Shown here: one piece after another, positions 1 to 13,100 of the stretch
Numbering within the stretch: position 1 is the stretch's first letter
Layout of the letters: each line of letters starts with the position of its first letter
From: Dipteris shenzhenensis
Taxonomy: Eukaryota > Polypodiophyta > Polypodiopsida > Gleicheniales
Reading direction: 5' to 3' (one strand)
DNA length: 64,000 nt
Assembly: GCA_047967505.1 (NCBI GenBank)
Contig: CM106541.1
Translations under genes and position numbers: made by a program
Notes under the pieces: generated by a model
What the model was told of the DNA's origin: nothing
Database searches by the model: none
The model's input: the letters and a program-made list of their open reading frames with translations, nothing else

Positions 1-4
1 ATTA

Positions 5-3000
5 TTGAACATTGATGAGATTATTCCTGATTCAGAGATGATTACCACCACTCTGAATTCTCTTCCTGAGACTTATCTCAGCTTTCATACCTCGCTAAAC
101 TTATCATTGAGGGGGGGTGCAAATCCTCTCACTTTTCATGAGTTGATAGGACTTCTACTTCAGGAAGAGCAAACCAGGAAAAACTTGGCTTCACGTGCAG
201 GTGAACAAGCTATGCTCTCAAAGTTCAAGTGAAAAACAAAGGGACAGGCAAAGACATCAGTAAATCAGCCTTCGAGTGGGTCAGGACAGCCTTCACAAAA
301 GGCTAAGAATGATGCAAGTAAGCCCAAGAAGAAGGGTTTTTGTCATTACTGCAAAAATCCAGGTCATCACATTGCAGAGTGCAGGAAAAGGCTTGCAAAA
401 GAGAAGAAAAACAGCTCCGGTATGGCTGTTTCAGATTCAGCTCCTCATGCATCTGACAGTGGGGATGCTACAGCCAACTTTGTTGGACAAGATTATGCCT
501 TTTTATCTTGCATTTCAGATTCTAGGCTAGCTACTCTAGATGCTCAGGATAGTACAGCCACTTGTAATGATGATACATATGCCTTTTTGACTTGCAGTTA
601 TGATCCTTCCACGGATGCATCAGCTTTTAGTGTCAATGAAACACTGAATACTTGGTATTTTGACAGCGGTGCCTCCAAGCATATCACTTCTAGGAAGTGT
701 CTCTTTACTTCCTTGCATCCACCTTCCGTTGGTAAGAAAGTCACTTGTGCCAACAACTCGTCATATTCAGTACGTGGTACAGGAGAAGTTGAGCTTACCG
801 CCATTGATGGCTCAGTTTTCAGACTTTCAGATGTCTTGTATGTGCCTGGTATCACCAAGAATCTCCTTTCAGTATCCACTCTTAACAGGGCTGGATTTCA
901 TGTCATCTTTGAGGATGACAAATGTGCTGTCCGAGACAAGGAAAATGATTATGCCTTGAGATTATCTCGTACTCTGCTGCGTGGGCTTTTTCAGCTTGAT
1001 CTTTTTGAGAAAAGAGCAGCCCATGCTCTTGCAGTTTCTACTCCTACTGCTGCCATGCAGAATGCAGAGTTATGGCATGCCAGATATGGCCACATGCATT
1101 ACAACAGCTTGATGACACTTCAGAAGCACTCTATGGTTGATGCATTGCCACCTCTTGAGATACCTCCTCCACATGCCTGTGAAGGGTGCATTTTAGGCAA
1201 GATGCATAGATTCCCCTTCAAAAAGGATGGTTCAGTTAAAGCTGTCCGAAAATTACAGCTTATACACAGTGATGTCTGTGGTCCCATGAGGACTCCATCA
1301 TTGGGTGGTCATCTCTACTTTGTTACTTTTATTGATGATTACTCCAATTTCACTTGGGTCTTTGGGCTGAAGCGCAAATCAGAAGTGTTCATGGTGTTTA
1401 AACACTTTTCAGCCATGGTTGAAAATGAATCTGGACTCAAGATACAGACATTGCGCACAGATATAGGTGGGGAATACTTGTCTGCAGATTTTGATGCTTT
1501 TCTAAAATGCAAGGGTATTGTGCATCAGCTCACAGTGAGGCTAACCCCTCAGCAAAATAGCAAAGCTGAGAGAAAAAATAGAACTCTTATGGAGATGGAC
1601 AGATGTATGCTGAAAAGCAAACACATGACTCACAAATTCTGGCTTGAAGGTCTAATGTGTGCCAACTACATCTTAAATCGGTCTCCCACTAAGGCTTTGA
1701 AAACAAAAACTCTCTATGAAGTCTAGAATGGGAGAAAGCCTTCAGTGGATCATTTCCGTGTCTTTAGATGCCTTGCATATGCTCATGAGCCAGTTGAATT
1801 TCGGCATAAATTGTCAGATAAGGCAATTAAGTGCATATTTGTTGGGTACAGTGCAGAAAGCAAGGGGTACCGTCTCTACAATCTTGCTACACGCAAGATC
1901 ATTGTCAGTAGAGATGTGATATTTGCACAAAATTCAGCTCACACTCGGGCTGAATTTCATACGCCTTCTTCTTCAGAGGATGTTTTTGAGGGGTTGCTAC
2001 CCATTGCCTTGGGTTCCCCTGCTGATATTTCTGATGCAAATCAGAATTTACAGCCACCTCCCAATGCTCCAGTTCAGCCACAGGATGTCTTGCCACCTCC
2101 ACAGGCAGTGGAACAGGTGGTTCAGCAAGAAATTGCAGACATACATGCAGCAAAAACAGTCCCAAACTAGCTGTTACAGACTCTCAGGGAGAGTAAGATT
2201 GATGCTCCATTACCTGGCAGGACTCGCAGTGCAGTAAGGCACATGGAAGGTGCTAATTCAGTGGAATCAGCATATGCAGGTACTCTTCTCGATGAGGAGA
2301 AGCCTGCAACATTCGAAGAAGCAAAGGACAATGTGCATTGGATGAATGCCATGCACGATGAATTGCAGTCCATTCAGAAAAATCAGACTTGGGATGTCGT
2401 AGACTTGCCACCAGGTAAACATGCCATTGGTACACGATGGGTTTTCAAGGCGAAACGGAAGCCAGATGGCTCCATTGACAGATACAAGGCAAGGCTGGTT
2501 GCCAAAGGCTATGCTCAGAAAAAGGGCATAGATTATGAGGAAACTTTTGCTCCTACATCCCGGAGGACCACCATCCGATCTGTTATTGCAATGGCTGCAC
2601 ATTTTGAGTGGAATGTTCATCAGTTGGACATTAAAACAGCCTTCCTAAATGGAGACTTCTTGGAAGAGGTTTATGTCAAACAAAATCCAGGCTTTGAAAT
2701 TTCAGAAAATGCACTTCAGGTATGCAAGCTAAATAAAGCTTTGTATGGGCTGAAACAGGCCCCTCGTGCATGGTATGCCAAGATTCATGCCTTTTTGACC
2801 AGCAAGGGGCTGCACAATAGTCCTACTGAGAGCACCCTCTACATCAAGAAGAATGGGGGGGAAATTTTAGTCATCATTCTTTATGTCGATGACTTACTGC
2901 TCACAAGGTCCAATGAAGATAATATTACAGATTTCAAAGCTGATTTGCAGACCAACTTTGACATGTCAGATTTGGGGCTGCTTCACTTTTATTTGGGGAT

Positions 3001-3829
3001 CCAGTTCTCTCAACAGAGACGTGGCACTGTTATGTCTCAGTCCAAGTATGTGCAAAAACTCCTGGACAGATTTAACATGCATGATTGTAAGCCCATAGCC
3101 ACTCACATGGAGCCGGGGCTGAAACTCACAATGCATGATGCTGGAGAATCAGTTGATGCCACATTTTACAGTCAGGCTGTTGGATGCCTCATTTATCTCT
3201 GCAACACTAGACCTGATATTCAGTTTGCAGTATCTCAGGTGAGGTATATGCACAGCCCAAAAACTATGCATTGGCAGGCAGTTAAGCGCATCTTCTGTTA
3301 TTTGCAGGGCACGAAGTCTTTTGGCTTGTTATTTCCCAGGGGGGGTGACTTGCAGATGCATGCCTACAGTGATTCAGATTGGGCTGGTGATTATGACACT
3401 AGGCAGTCCACTAGTGGCAATTGTTTCTTTTTGGGTAAAGCTTGCATTTCCTGGCTGAGCAAGAAACAATCTACAGTGGCTACCTCATCATGTGAAGCTG
3501 AGTACAGGGCAGCTTTCACAGCAACAGTTGAATGTGTCTGGCTGCGTCGTCTATTTGCTGATCTTCATCTGTCATTGGAGGGTCCTTCTCCAATTCTCAC
3601 TGATAGTCAGAGTGCCATTGCAGTGGCAAAGAATCCAGTGTTTCATGCTCGCACGAAACACATTGAGGTTCACTATCACTACGTCAGAGAGAAGTTGCAT
3701 GCAGGAGAGATCAGTATGATCTTTGTGTCCACACATGACAATGTTGCAGATATTTTCACCAAAGCACTTCCACGTGAAAAGTTTGAGGCATTTCACAGTG
3801 CCCTGAACTTATATCCGTTTGGTGATTAA
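5..3829 (+). pseudogene. Copia gag-pol polyprotein, one frame with three stop codons
   Basis: One reading frame runs through the whole stretch without a frameshift but is broken by TGA at 230-232, TAG at 1724-1726 and TAG at 2168-2170. In order it holds the Gag end; a CCHC zinc knuckle at 341-382 (CHYC...H...C); protease with FDSGAS (Asp at 662); the integrase HHCC region from about 1066; integrase catalytic Asp 1271, Asp 1460 and Glu 1568 (D,D35E spacing); RT with YVDD at 2882; and RNase H with YSDSDWAG near 3365 and TKHIEVHYH near 3655. It ends at PFGD-stop. The second stop replaces the Trp expected in the conserved YEAWNGRKPS-like stretch. It cannot make a full polyprotein without readthrough but is otherwise well preserved. 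Confidence 0.93.
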
Positions 3830-3857
3830 TCATCCTTGTACATGACATTGGCACTGC

Positions 3858-3864
3858 AGGGGGG
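3858..3864 (+). other. Polypurine tract of the Copia element
   Basis: AGGGGGG lies directly before the TGTTAG start of the LTR, the position where plus-strand DNA synthesis is primed in LTR retrotransposons. The same arrangement is seen, inverted, next to the related LTR that starts at 47351. Confidence 0.75.
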
Positions 3865-4249
3865 TGTTAGAATTATAGATATAATTCAGCAGGGACCAAT
3901 GTAATTTAATAAGCTAGTTAGGGGCACTTTTCCCTCTTTAAGAGGTTTTTCCCCTTAACCGCAGTTAGTCCACTAATTATGGTTAGTGACTACTAAGGTT
4001 TTGTCACTAGGACAAAACCTTATCCCACTCCTTCAGTTGTATCTCTTACACTCTTCTATTGCAACTAAGCTTTCAAGCTTTCAAGCTCTCAGCTCACTCT
4101 CTTGCTCTCTCTCCACTCACACTCACACTACCCAAAGAATCTTCTTTCTTCATTATGATTGATGCATGCCTAACTCTGTGAGTGTGAACATGAGTCTCAT
4201 ATGATCTAATATATGAATATGTCTCCACAAGAAAGAAAAAATTAGAACA
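3865..4249 (+). repeat. 3' LTR of the Copia element
   Basis: About 385 bp from TGTTAGAATT to AATTAGAACA. The first 200 bp or so are clearly similar to the inverted LTR copy below 47351 (shared GGGGCACTTTTCCCTCT and the GTTTTGTCAC..GACAAAACC stem). The far end rests on terminal inverted similarity, because no second full LTR is available for comparison. Its outer edge is only 10 bp from the splice donor of TBL exon 5. Confidence 0.7.
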
Positions 4250-4259
4250 TTCATCATAC

Positions 4260-4394
4260 CTCGTCATAAGTCAATGGTTTCAAGCGGTCACATTTGCCCC
4301 CTTCATCCCACTCACCACCTTCGAAGTGTCGTGGGGATTGTGTACGAAGAAATTTCAACCCTGTGGCTGGCATTTCTCTCTCAATAAAATTTAG
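4260..4394 (-). CDS. TBL: TBL exon 5
   Basis: The acceptor TCACAG and donor GTATGA enclose 45 codons: LNFIEREMPATGLKFLRTQS, then PRHFEGGEWDEGGKCDRLKP, then LTYDE. The RTQSPRHFEGGxW block is a family hallmark. The last visible intron starts at 4259. After 10 bp it runs into the 3' LTR of the antisense Copia element, which fills it to the window edge. Confidence 0.92.
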
Positions 4395-5569
4395 CTGTGA
4401 CAGAAAGGAGGAGAGGGCATTACAAGCATCAGTTTTACAAGAAGAATTCGTCACCCAGGTCGCAAAAATTGTAGAAGGGTCAAAGTAGTCACAGTGACGC
4501 ATTTAAAAAGGAATCTGGGAAAGCAAGCCAGCACATCTAATTGTCCCAAAAAAAGCACCATATCTATCGCACTCTGAAGCAATAAGTTGAGACAAAACAG
4601 CCATCATTCGAAGACCATTTGATATACAAGTACCAACACTTTAATTTCAATAAAGGAAGACACACCATGTTTTTAAGAACCAGATCCAAGCCTTCCTCAG
4701 GAGATTTTACAGGTACAATTGGCGCTCCACCCTCAAAAAAGAGCATAGGGTACTTCACAGGATCAAATTTTTTGGGCGCCCACCACCTGACCAAAAGATT
4801 AAGCAATACCAACAATGCAAGGAACTAAGACATCATATACAACATTTTAGCAGCAGCTGATAATGCACATGGGAAAGACAAACTACCCTGAATCCTTCAA
4901 GACTTGTATCCGTATGATGGTAGAACCGTATAATCACAATCGTTTAAGATGCCAGAAAGCTTAATCCTATAAATGCTCAAGATTGGAGTTAAAGTTTAGA
5001 AACACTAAATGAAGCTTCCATTCAAAAGAAACTCTTCTAAATTAATACAAAATAGTACAATTCATTCAGTTGATAAACTTTGTGATTTTACCAGTGACCT
5101 GTATTCAAAATAAGTACATCATGGAACCCAGAAGCGTCTGCCCAGGTACTTTGTGGAACATCCACATCCACCCTCAATCCTTCCTTATAACCCAGACTCT
5201 CGAGCTGTCCCCCATCTGCTTTTGCTTCCCACCTGTAGAAGTTGTAATCAAAACGTAATTGCGATTAAAACGTAATTGCAAAGTGGTACAACTGCGAACC
5301 AGTTATTAGCTATAAACTGCTAAAGAGTTTCTAAGGCTAGCTCACAATATACAATCTTTGCCAATATTATCATCAATTGAAATTGCTTTCATACATACTA
5401 TGAGTGTTTGATCATGTAACTTAGACTCATACTATGTTAGAAAAGATAAGAGTGGTGGAGGTTGCTTGCCACAGCGAACACTCCCTGCAACTGAAGATAA
5501 ATATAACAAGATAGTGCCCAGGAATCACACATGTTAATATCAAATCCAACTTCTTTCTGTGGTGTGTAC

Positions 5570-5619
<50 letters not shown>

Positions 5620-7079
5620 GTACACAGTAAATGAACTGTGCTAGAGAGAGATGTGGAAACAACATATATAGTGTGCCACCCTCTATCAGCCAGGTGCCGA
5701 CTAGATGTGTGACCCCTGTGATGCTCAGATCCTACCTTCTCATGGCACCTTCAGAACACTTCAGCCTGTGTTGCTCCCCTAGAGCTTCTGTGCGATTTTG
5801 TAACTGTCCCCTGAAACTCGCCTTCCTGCTGCTCCAGTAAACAGCCCAACTTAAGGCAGAGCTTGCTCCAGTGATCCTTGACCTCCTTGCTGCTGTTTAG
5901 GAAGCCAATGGTGGGGCACAAGTCTCCCATGATTCCCTCCTTCCTTGCTGCAGTGTGGGCAACCAATGATGATTTACTGCTTGTAATCTGGACCTCCAAG
6001 AGCCCTGCAATGTAGAATAGTGAATGTACCCCCGGGAGGCCCTTTTTATAGAGCCTGGAAACAGGCAGACTTTCTCCAGCCAGCCAGCTGACCCAGTTTG
6101 TAAATCCTACAGACCAGCCAAGCTCCATATGTTGGCCAAAAAATGCCAAACCAGATCACCTCCCCTCCTGCCACGTGTCACCGCGCCTGTCTGCTGAGTA
6201 CTTCTGCCCTGCTCTGACCTCAGAATCAGCTCTAGAATGCACCCAAATGCTGCACTTGTTGCTGCTGTCTGCTGTGCAGGTGTTTCCCTTGATTGCTGCT
6301 TGCAGACCAGCTCCAAAGATTCCTTGGAACAGTCACCAGACTGTCGTGTAGCACACCTGCTACAGGCGCATCTGTCCCACTCTGTTTCGTCCTGGTAATG
6401 TGGCCTGATCAGCTCCTGCAATGCTCCAACAGGTAACTGGGTACAGCGTGTAAGAAACATGGTATGAGGGAGAGAAAGAAAGAACGAAAGAAAGTTTATT
6501 AAAGTCTTCGGAAGACCGATGGGTCTATGAGACTGTGAAACCCTGGTACAATCAAGCCGTGAGAGTGGAGCTACTAAACGAGCATCCACACCAATGCATA
6601 AAGTAAAAATAATGCAGAATGATAGTTCTAAGTATTAAGTACAACATAGTCATGTCGGTGATCGAACTATAAATCAGTCACATCATCATAATCATCCTCA
6701 TCCGGACATCATAGGTGAATGAGGCACTGGAGGCAGGAAGTTGGTGATAGAGTGCTGTCGGCCACTCGAGGGTGCGGTCCTGTGATGTCTCCTGGTCATA
6801 GCTCTACGCCTAACAAGGGCTACAGTAACCCTTGTCGGACGGGCTCCAATGGTGAACATGGAGGCAATATCCCCAAGTGTAATCTGTGCGTCTACCCTCT
6901 GTCTGAGCTGTCGAGTCACTGGCTCTGAGTCCCGATCATGTCAAGGTCTCGTCTCGAGGGGGGTCCAAGAGATCTGGCTGAAAGAACTCCGTGATAGAGC
7001 TCTGGAAGGGGTCTGCCAAGGAAGAAATCTGCTCATGTCTCCGTGATTGAAGTATCCTCTCGCGGTGCCTAACTACCTC

Positions 7080-7119
<40 letters not shown>

Positions 7120-10100
7120 AAATGGTAGACAAATGTAGAATCCATGAAGGCTTTCATTCATTCATCATCATCAAATGAGACAAGTGAAGTACAAGCCTTA
7201 TAGACTACACACTCAGACACTTGCCCCAAGTGCATATGGGATAAGTCCCCTAGTGACACGTGGCACTCACACAATCACTAGTACTAGATCTCTAGTACTA
7301 CACACCAACATATCACATCAACACACTCTTTGGCTTTGATATCTCCAACACCCCCTTTCAAAGCAAAGAGTGTGAGACCCAACACGCAAAGAGTAGACCG
7401 ATCCCCCTCCACCGCAATACTGCGAAGATCAAGTTCAATTATCCAACACCTCCCATGTGATAGTGACTTCTCAGCCAGCTTGCGACCGCCAAGGGCAAAC
7501 CATCACTCATCACTCCCCCTTACTCTGAACTCGGTGGTCAATACCCTCAAACCAAAGTAAAAGACAATACATTCATTTTTGGGAGACAACCCAGGGCACA
7601 GTACTCCAATATACCTGCCCTCCAATGGTTCTCCCGGGGCTTATTGGAAAACCTGCTTAGTACACCAGTCGCAAAACTGATGTCCGGCCGTGTGTTGCAC
7701 AGGTAAATCAAGCTGCCCACAAGCCTTCTGTACTTCACTTCGTCCACCAGTGGTGATGAATCCTCGTTTGAGAGCTTCGCGTCAACCTCCATAGGGGTAC
7801 CAACTGTCTTGCACTCAGCCATGCCAAATGCCTTCAGTATCTCTCCAGCATACTTCAGCTGTGAAATGAAGATCTGTTTCGGCTCCTGCCAAACTTCAAT
7901 CCCCAAATAGAAATGCATCAGTCCGAGGTCTGTCATTTCAAACTCTCTTCCTAGCAAATGCTTCGTCTGCGAGATCTTCTCTTCATGGTTCCCTGTTATG
8001 ACAGGTTGACCTGCTCTGATACCATGTTAGAAACATGGTGTGACGGGGAGAGAGAGATAGGCCAGAGTGAAGAAATGGTGACAAATATAGAATCCATGAA
8101 GGATTTCATTCATTCATCATCATCAAATGATACAAGTGAAGTACAAGCCTTATAGGCTACACACTCACACACTTGCACGAAGTGGGTATGGGATAAGTCC
8201 CATAGTGACACGTGGCACTCACACATGACTCACACAATCACTAGTACTAGATCTCTAGTACTACACACCAACACATCACATCACCACACTCTTTGGCCAT
8301 GATATCTCCAACACAGGGTAGTCTCATACTCCTTGTTGCAGCCTCCACCACAAGTACTTCTCTGTTTCTTTTTTAGAACCAGGTCATATGTGTTGCCCAT
8401 AGTCTAGGGGGCAAGGCTTGTCCAGACCTCCAATGTCATCCTGGTCATGTTCCCCATGCTGCCCACATGACAACCTGCAAGCTGCCTGCCCATGAGGGCA
8501 GCCCTGCAGACCATCTCAGTTTTGCCCCCATAGCATCTCTAAGACTTCATAGTGCACCTCCACCATGATCTCCTCATTTGGGGGCTCACAGATGTGACCT
8601 ACCAAACTCCAACATATGAGTATCGGGAAAGTGAAGAAATTGAAAAATGACTCATAGACTATTGTGTAAGCATACAATGCTAGAGTAAGTTATGGCAAAC
8701 AATGGGCATGCGAGAAGCACATAGTGATGGAAAAAGTCAATATTTATGGTTATGCATGCTGATATACAAAGGATTGATGAATGGGAATAAGAAATGTGAT
8801 CCTTAAATCAAGTCTTGAATGGGAAGAAGAACTGTGATCCTTAAATATACAAACGATTGATTAATGGGAAGAAGAAATGTGATCCTTAAATCAAGTCTTG
8901 AATTGTATGGTAAACTCTCCCTGCTGCCGTGTAGCCTCTTCAGTTCAGCAGCTGCTAGCATGAGCTCATACTGCTCAATATGCTCACTGTCTATGCACGT
9001 CCCACTGCTCTTAAACAGGATATTGGTATGCACAATGGATTGCACTAATTGCTGCCTCACATATTCATTCCATTTGCTCTCAATCAAGAGTTGGTCTACA
9101 AATTGGATGCCCTTGAAGAGTGCTTCGTTGACTGCTGAAAGCCCTCACAATAGGGCCCTTTTATAGAGGGCTGTATGCCTGCCAAAATAGCCAACCAGGG
9201 GCCTGATCTGGTCAACCAGATATGGCAGGCCATCCCTGGCATAACAGGAAACCCCCGCACCCCCCCCTTTGGCAGCAAGGTTTTGCCAATTAGCCCTGAG
9301 TGGGCTCTGACTTCTGCTTGCTGGCAAATCTGGTGCACAAGACCTATATATGGCCCTGCCCAAGCCCCTATTAGCCCATTTGCTGGATGCCCATACTTGC
9401 CCATCCAATGCCTGTTCCAGCCTGCCATGTTGCCCTTTTCCAGGAACATTGCCAGTCATATGTGCTACCCACATGGCTGCCACAAAGCAAGAAGGATGAT
9501 ATTGTTGCTGCCCATGCGGCAGCCTATTTGCTGCCCACATGGGACCCTTCTTCTCGATCCCTTCCATCTCCAAGTGACCCTCCCTCGTCCTCCTCATATG
9601 GGAGCTCATAGGTGGGAAATTGACCTCTATATTCCCACACCTTCCAGCTGATGATTTGACAATTTTGGACTGTTTTGGGCATCTCTTGGAGTGTTCTGCT
9701 TGTGTTTGATTGAGGATTGATGTTTATGGCGACATATGTTCAATATTCGAATGGAGCAGAGAACCACCAAATTATGGCGATAAAATTCTCAGAAAATAAT
9801 AGGGCTGAAGCAGGCAGCCAATAGAGAAGAGGCTCCATAAAAGTGTGGCGACAGAAATTGTTCAAAAGATGGTGGCAATTCTCTCAAAAATAGGGCGACA
9901 GAAATTCTCAAAATCAAGGAGAAGGTTGCGCAGGCCTCTCAGCATCACGGCTCTGATACCAAATGTTGGAATCAGATGGTGGGAAAGAGAAGAAGATGCA
10001 AGGCAAGCTGAAATTGTATTCATGCATGGTGAATGAACTGATTACAACCGCCTGGCTGAGGGCAACCTTTTCTTATGTCTACTAACCAATCACATATAAC

Positions 10101-13100
10101 CTAATGACATACCACTGACCAATCACATGCAAGCTAGTGACACCCTATGATACCTCATGTCCTATAATCACTCAAGGTCAAGTGACTGTTGAACCCCTTC
10201 ACAAAGGACAAGTTACCCTTCACAAAGAAGAAGGTGCACTCACCATTGAGTACCTTCACACTGACACTCTAACCTTAGAAGCTTAGTCACACACAACACA
10301 ACCTTAGTCACACACATCTTAGGCTCCAATTTATCCAACAAGGACCAAGCATTATTGGAATATAGAAGTATGACATATGCTTAGCTTTGGCACCGATGAA
10401 CCTCATTTGCAACCCATGCAGTGTCGCTATTTCTATGTTCCATCCCTCTATTTATGCTTTAAACCATGTTTGAATGCTAGAAGTTATTGTTGTTATTTAA
10501 TTTCAAATGTTAATTAAATAAATCTATCAATACACACTAGCTATAGCTCATATGAGTCTAACATGTATCAAATCTTGCTTTCTTTCCATAGATTTATTTG
10601 ATTAGCCAAGTCTATCTTAGTATAGAGTGTAGTAAAATCAAATTTTTCAAGCAAGATTGGAGTACAGAAGTGTGAGATTCACAGTTTTCCAGATAGAAGC
10701 AATGGTAGACACCCAAAATCATGATGTCAATTTCCTGTTCGGTAGAACTTTCCTGCTTTAGTGAGTGCAGGGGAGAAACAAGGGAACAGCAGGGATAAGC
10801 AGATGGTATGCTTTAGGTTCCGCTTCTGACAGGGGAAAAGCTTGCCGGTTCCGGGAGAAGCTTTAGGTTCCGCTTCTAAGTTACCGTAAATCGGAGTACC
10901 CTTCAGTGTAATAGGACTCTCAGTTACAGCACGCGATTGCTAAGGTGCTCCCTGCTGGTGGTTGGAACAACGCAAGCTGGATGAGGACAAATGGAGCAGA
11001 TTACCCATATCACTGGGAACAGGGAACAAATCAACATCTCGATGTGCAGTCTTTAGTAATAATGGTAAAGTCCATCCATGGGTTCAAAGAGGCCGTTTCT
11101 TGTCCTTGAGGAGGCAATGTCCACAAAGAGAAAGAAGATAGTCCAATTTCTGGGCAAGATAAAGCCAGTTGAGCCAGGCTGAAAGGAGGAAGTTCCCAAG
11201 CTAAGGAGTCGTCTTCACAGGACTCAGGAGTAAAAAAAAGATGACTATTTCAGCCGTTTGACTCTTTCAAGAATACCTCAGATAGAGGTAAACCATGTCA
11301 TGCAACCAACACTATGAGTATCTTCCTATTACATACTTGCATTGTTGCTCGGCTTGGTCAAGATGGATCTCTCCTGACCAAGGCAGTATATGTGTTGCAT
11401 GGTTACCTTTTGTCAAGATGAATCTCTCCAGACCAATGACTGTCTATCTTAGGCAAGTTGAGTACATACCATTGGACTTAACACTGTGCATCCTGCCTGA
11501 CTCAAGGCATGGAATACCAAGGCAGCTTGTTTTCAGCCAAAGAAGATAATGGAGCCAAGGACTGATCAGCAGTGAAGGCTGCTTTCCTCCTACTTAGCCT
11601 CAGTCACATGTCTAATAGATTTCAACATACAAATCTCAAAGCTTAACTAACGAAACAGCCACCAAAGCTATTTCCCAAAAATCTCTTTGTGCTCAATAAG
11701 ATAGATCATATAGACTGACCATTACCAACATCCTACGACCTTAAAAATTTTAGCATTAACCTACCATATGTAACATTCTGAATACAATAATATTACTTAC
11801 CACATGAATTTACACTCCACAACGAATTATGTAAATCGACCTGATAGAAATACACCATGTCCCCGTCTGTAACATTGCCCAAAATGAGTCCAAAACAATT
11901 CATACTTGTTTCAAGGAGCTATAAGAACCTTTCGATAATAATGTGTCTGGCTTTTAGCAGCTACATGTCTCTTACGTCCAGCTAACTTGTAAAAGAGAAT
12001 TTCAATTGAGCCAAATGCTACAAGCTGTTAATGATTCAAATTAACCCATCAAGATAAAAACAACCTTGAGTGGAAATCAATTATCCAATAATATATTCAC
12101 CAAAAATCATTGTCCATATACAATGTGAGATTAACTGAAATAAGTACTGACCGTCCAGAACGTGCTAACAAGTTTGTACGATGGTATGCCAAAGTCAAGT
12201 TGTGACTTAGAAATGTTACTGCTTTGTCCGCTCCAACAGGACGCCATTTTTTAACTTGTTCAGATGCTTGCTTCAAAGAGCAAACAAGCGAAACATACAT
12301 GTTTCGATTAAGTGAATCGCCAATAAAGCCTGTAATTTTTATCACCAAAATGTCAAGAGATAAGACTATCGGCATGTTAGCTTTGGAAAATATCAATTCA
12401 GCATAAAAATGAGACTTACAATCAAGGAATACCTTTCTAAAGGTGCATGCCCCTGTGTGAACCAAGTGCATGCATACTCTTCTGCTTGTGCTCGCTCAAT
12501 GTGTGCAGACATTCACCATAGTTTATTCTCAAAGCATACGCTGGCATACCTTGGGATGTACAAAAATCTGTTGCACAAGGACTAGTCACAGGTGTTTGTG
12601 TTCAATGTGTTCTTATAGCTTACCATACATAGCCTATATCAAATACTTGAACACCGATAAGATACTAGGTGAACAACAAGAAGGTCAAACAATTCAAGAT
12701 GTAGATAATTTTGAAAAAAATTAAATACACATGGACTTTAGGTCCTGGGGGTTCCAAACTTGTATATTGCTCGACCATAATACTACTCAGCTATCAGCTG
12801 CAGCTTTCAAATTAGTAGCATTAAACCATATTGAGGAAAATCCTTTGCATTAAGGTATCAATCCTGGCCAAGATATTTGTACTTCATCCATACAAACATG
12901 CAAGAGACACTCTTAATGATGCTGTGACTCAGATTGGGCTAGAAATAGGAAGGCCTCCATATGAGGAGATGCCAAAGAGCAAAAGGTTAGGTGAAGAGCT
13001 CAGCCATCTGTGGATCACATGTGACCATGGCATATGCTCATGTAATGCTTGGATTTCCAAGCCATTGGTGTCTCTTGCAAAGGCCCAAGACATGCATCAT

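Larger units (their letters stand above)
1..4249 (+). mobile_element. Ty1/Copia LTR retrotransposon, 5' end outside the window
   Basis: The 3' part of a Copia element, from the end of gag through protease, integrase, reverse transcriptase and RNase H to a polypurine tract and the 3' LTR. The order protease-integrase-RT-RNase H is diagnostic of Copia. It lies antisense in the last visible intron of the TBL gene. The LTR starts TGTTAGAATT and I place its end at AATTAGAACA (position 4249), which matches the inverted start at 8 of 10 positions. The 5' LTR and target-site duplication cannot be seen. An inverted copy of the same family end lies near 47.0-47.45 kb. Confidence 0.93.
7082..8313 (-). 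mobile_element. Deleted Copia element, family B copy 1
   Basis: Two direct copies of a roughly 290-bp LTR flank only 674 bp of internal sequence. On the minus strand the order is 5' LTR (8025-8313), primer-binding site TGGTATCAGAGC (8013-8024), a fragment of RT, then the polypurine tract and 3' LTR (7082-7350, missing its outer end). Gag, protease, integrase and most of RT have been deleted. It lies in TBL intron 2, in the same direction as the gene. Confidence 0.8.

Noticed and set aside
6440-6500. TAAGAAACATGGTATGAGGGAGAGAAAG as the missing outer end of the LTR at 7082
   Set aside because: It resembles the family B LTR start, but the 600 bp in between is unexplained. It could be another old copy, so I did not join them.
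9145-9651. 154-158 codon frames on both strands
   Set aside because: They lie in an LTR-like GC-rich block with internal repeats. Neither strand shows a protein family signature.
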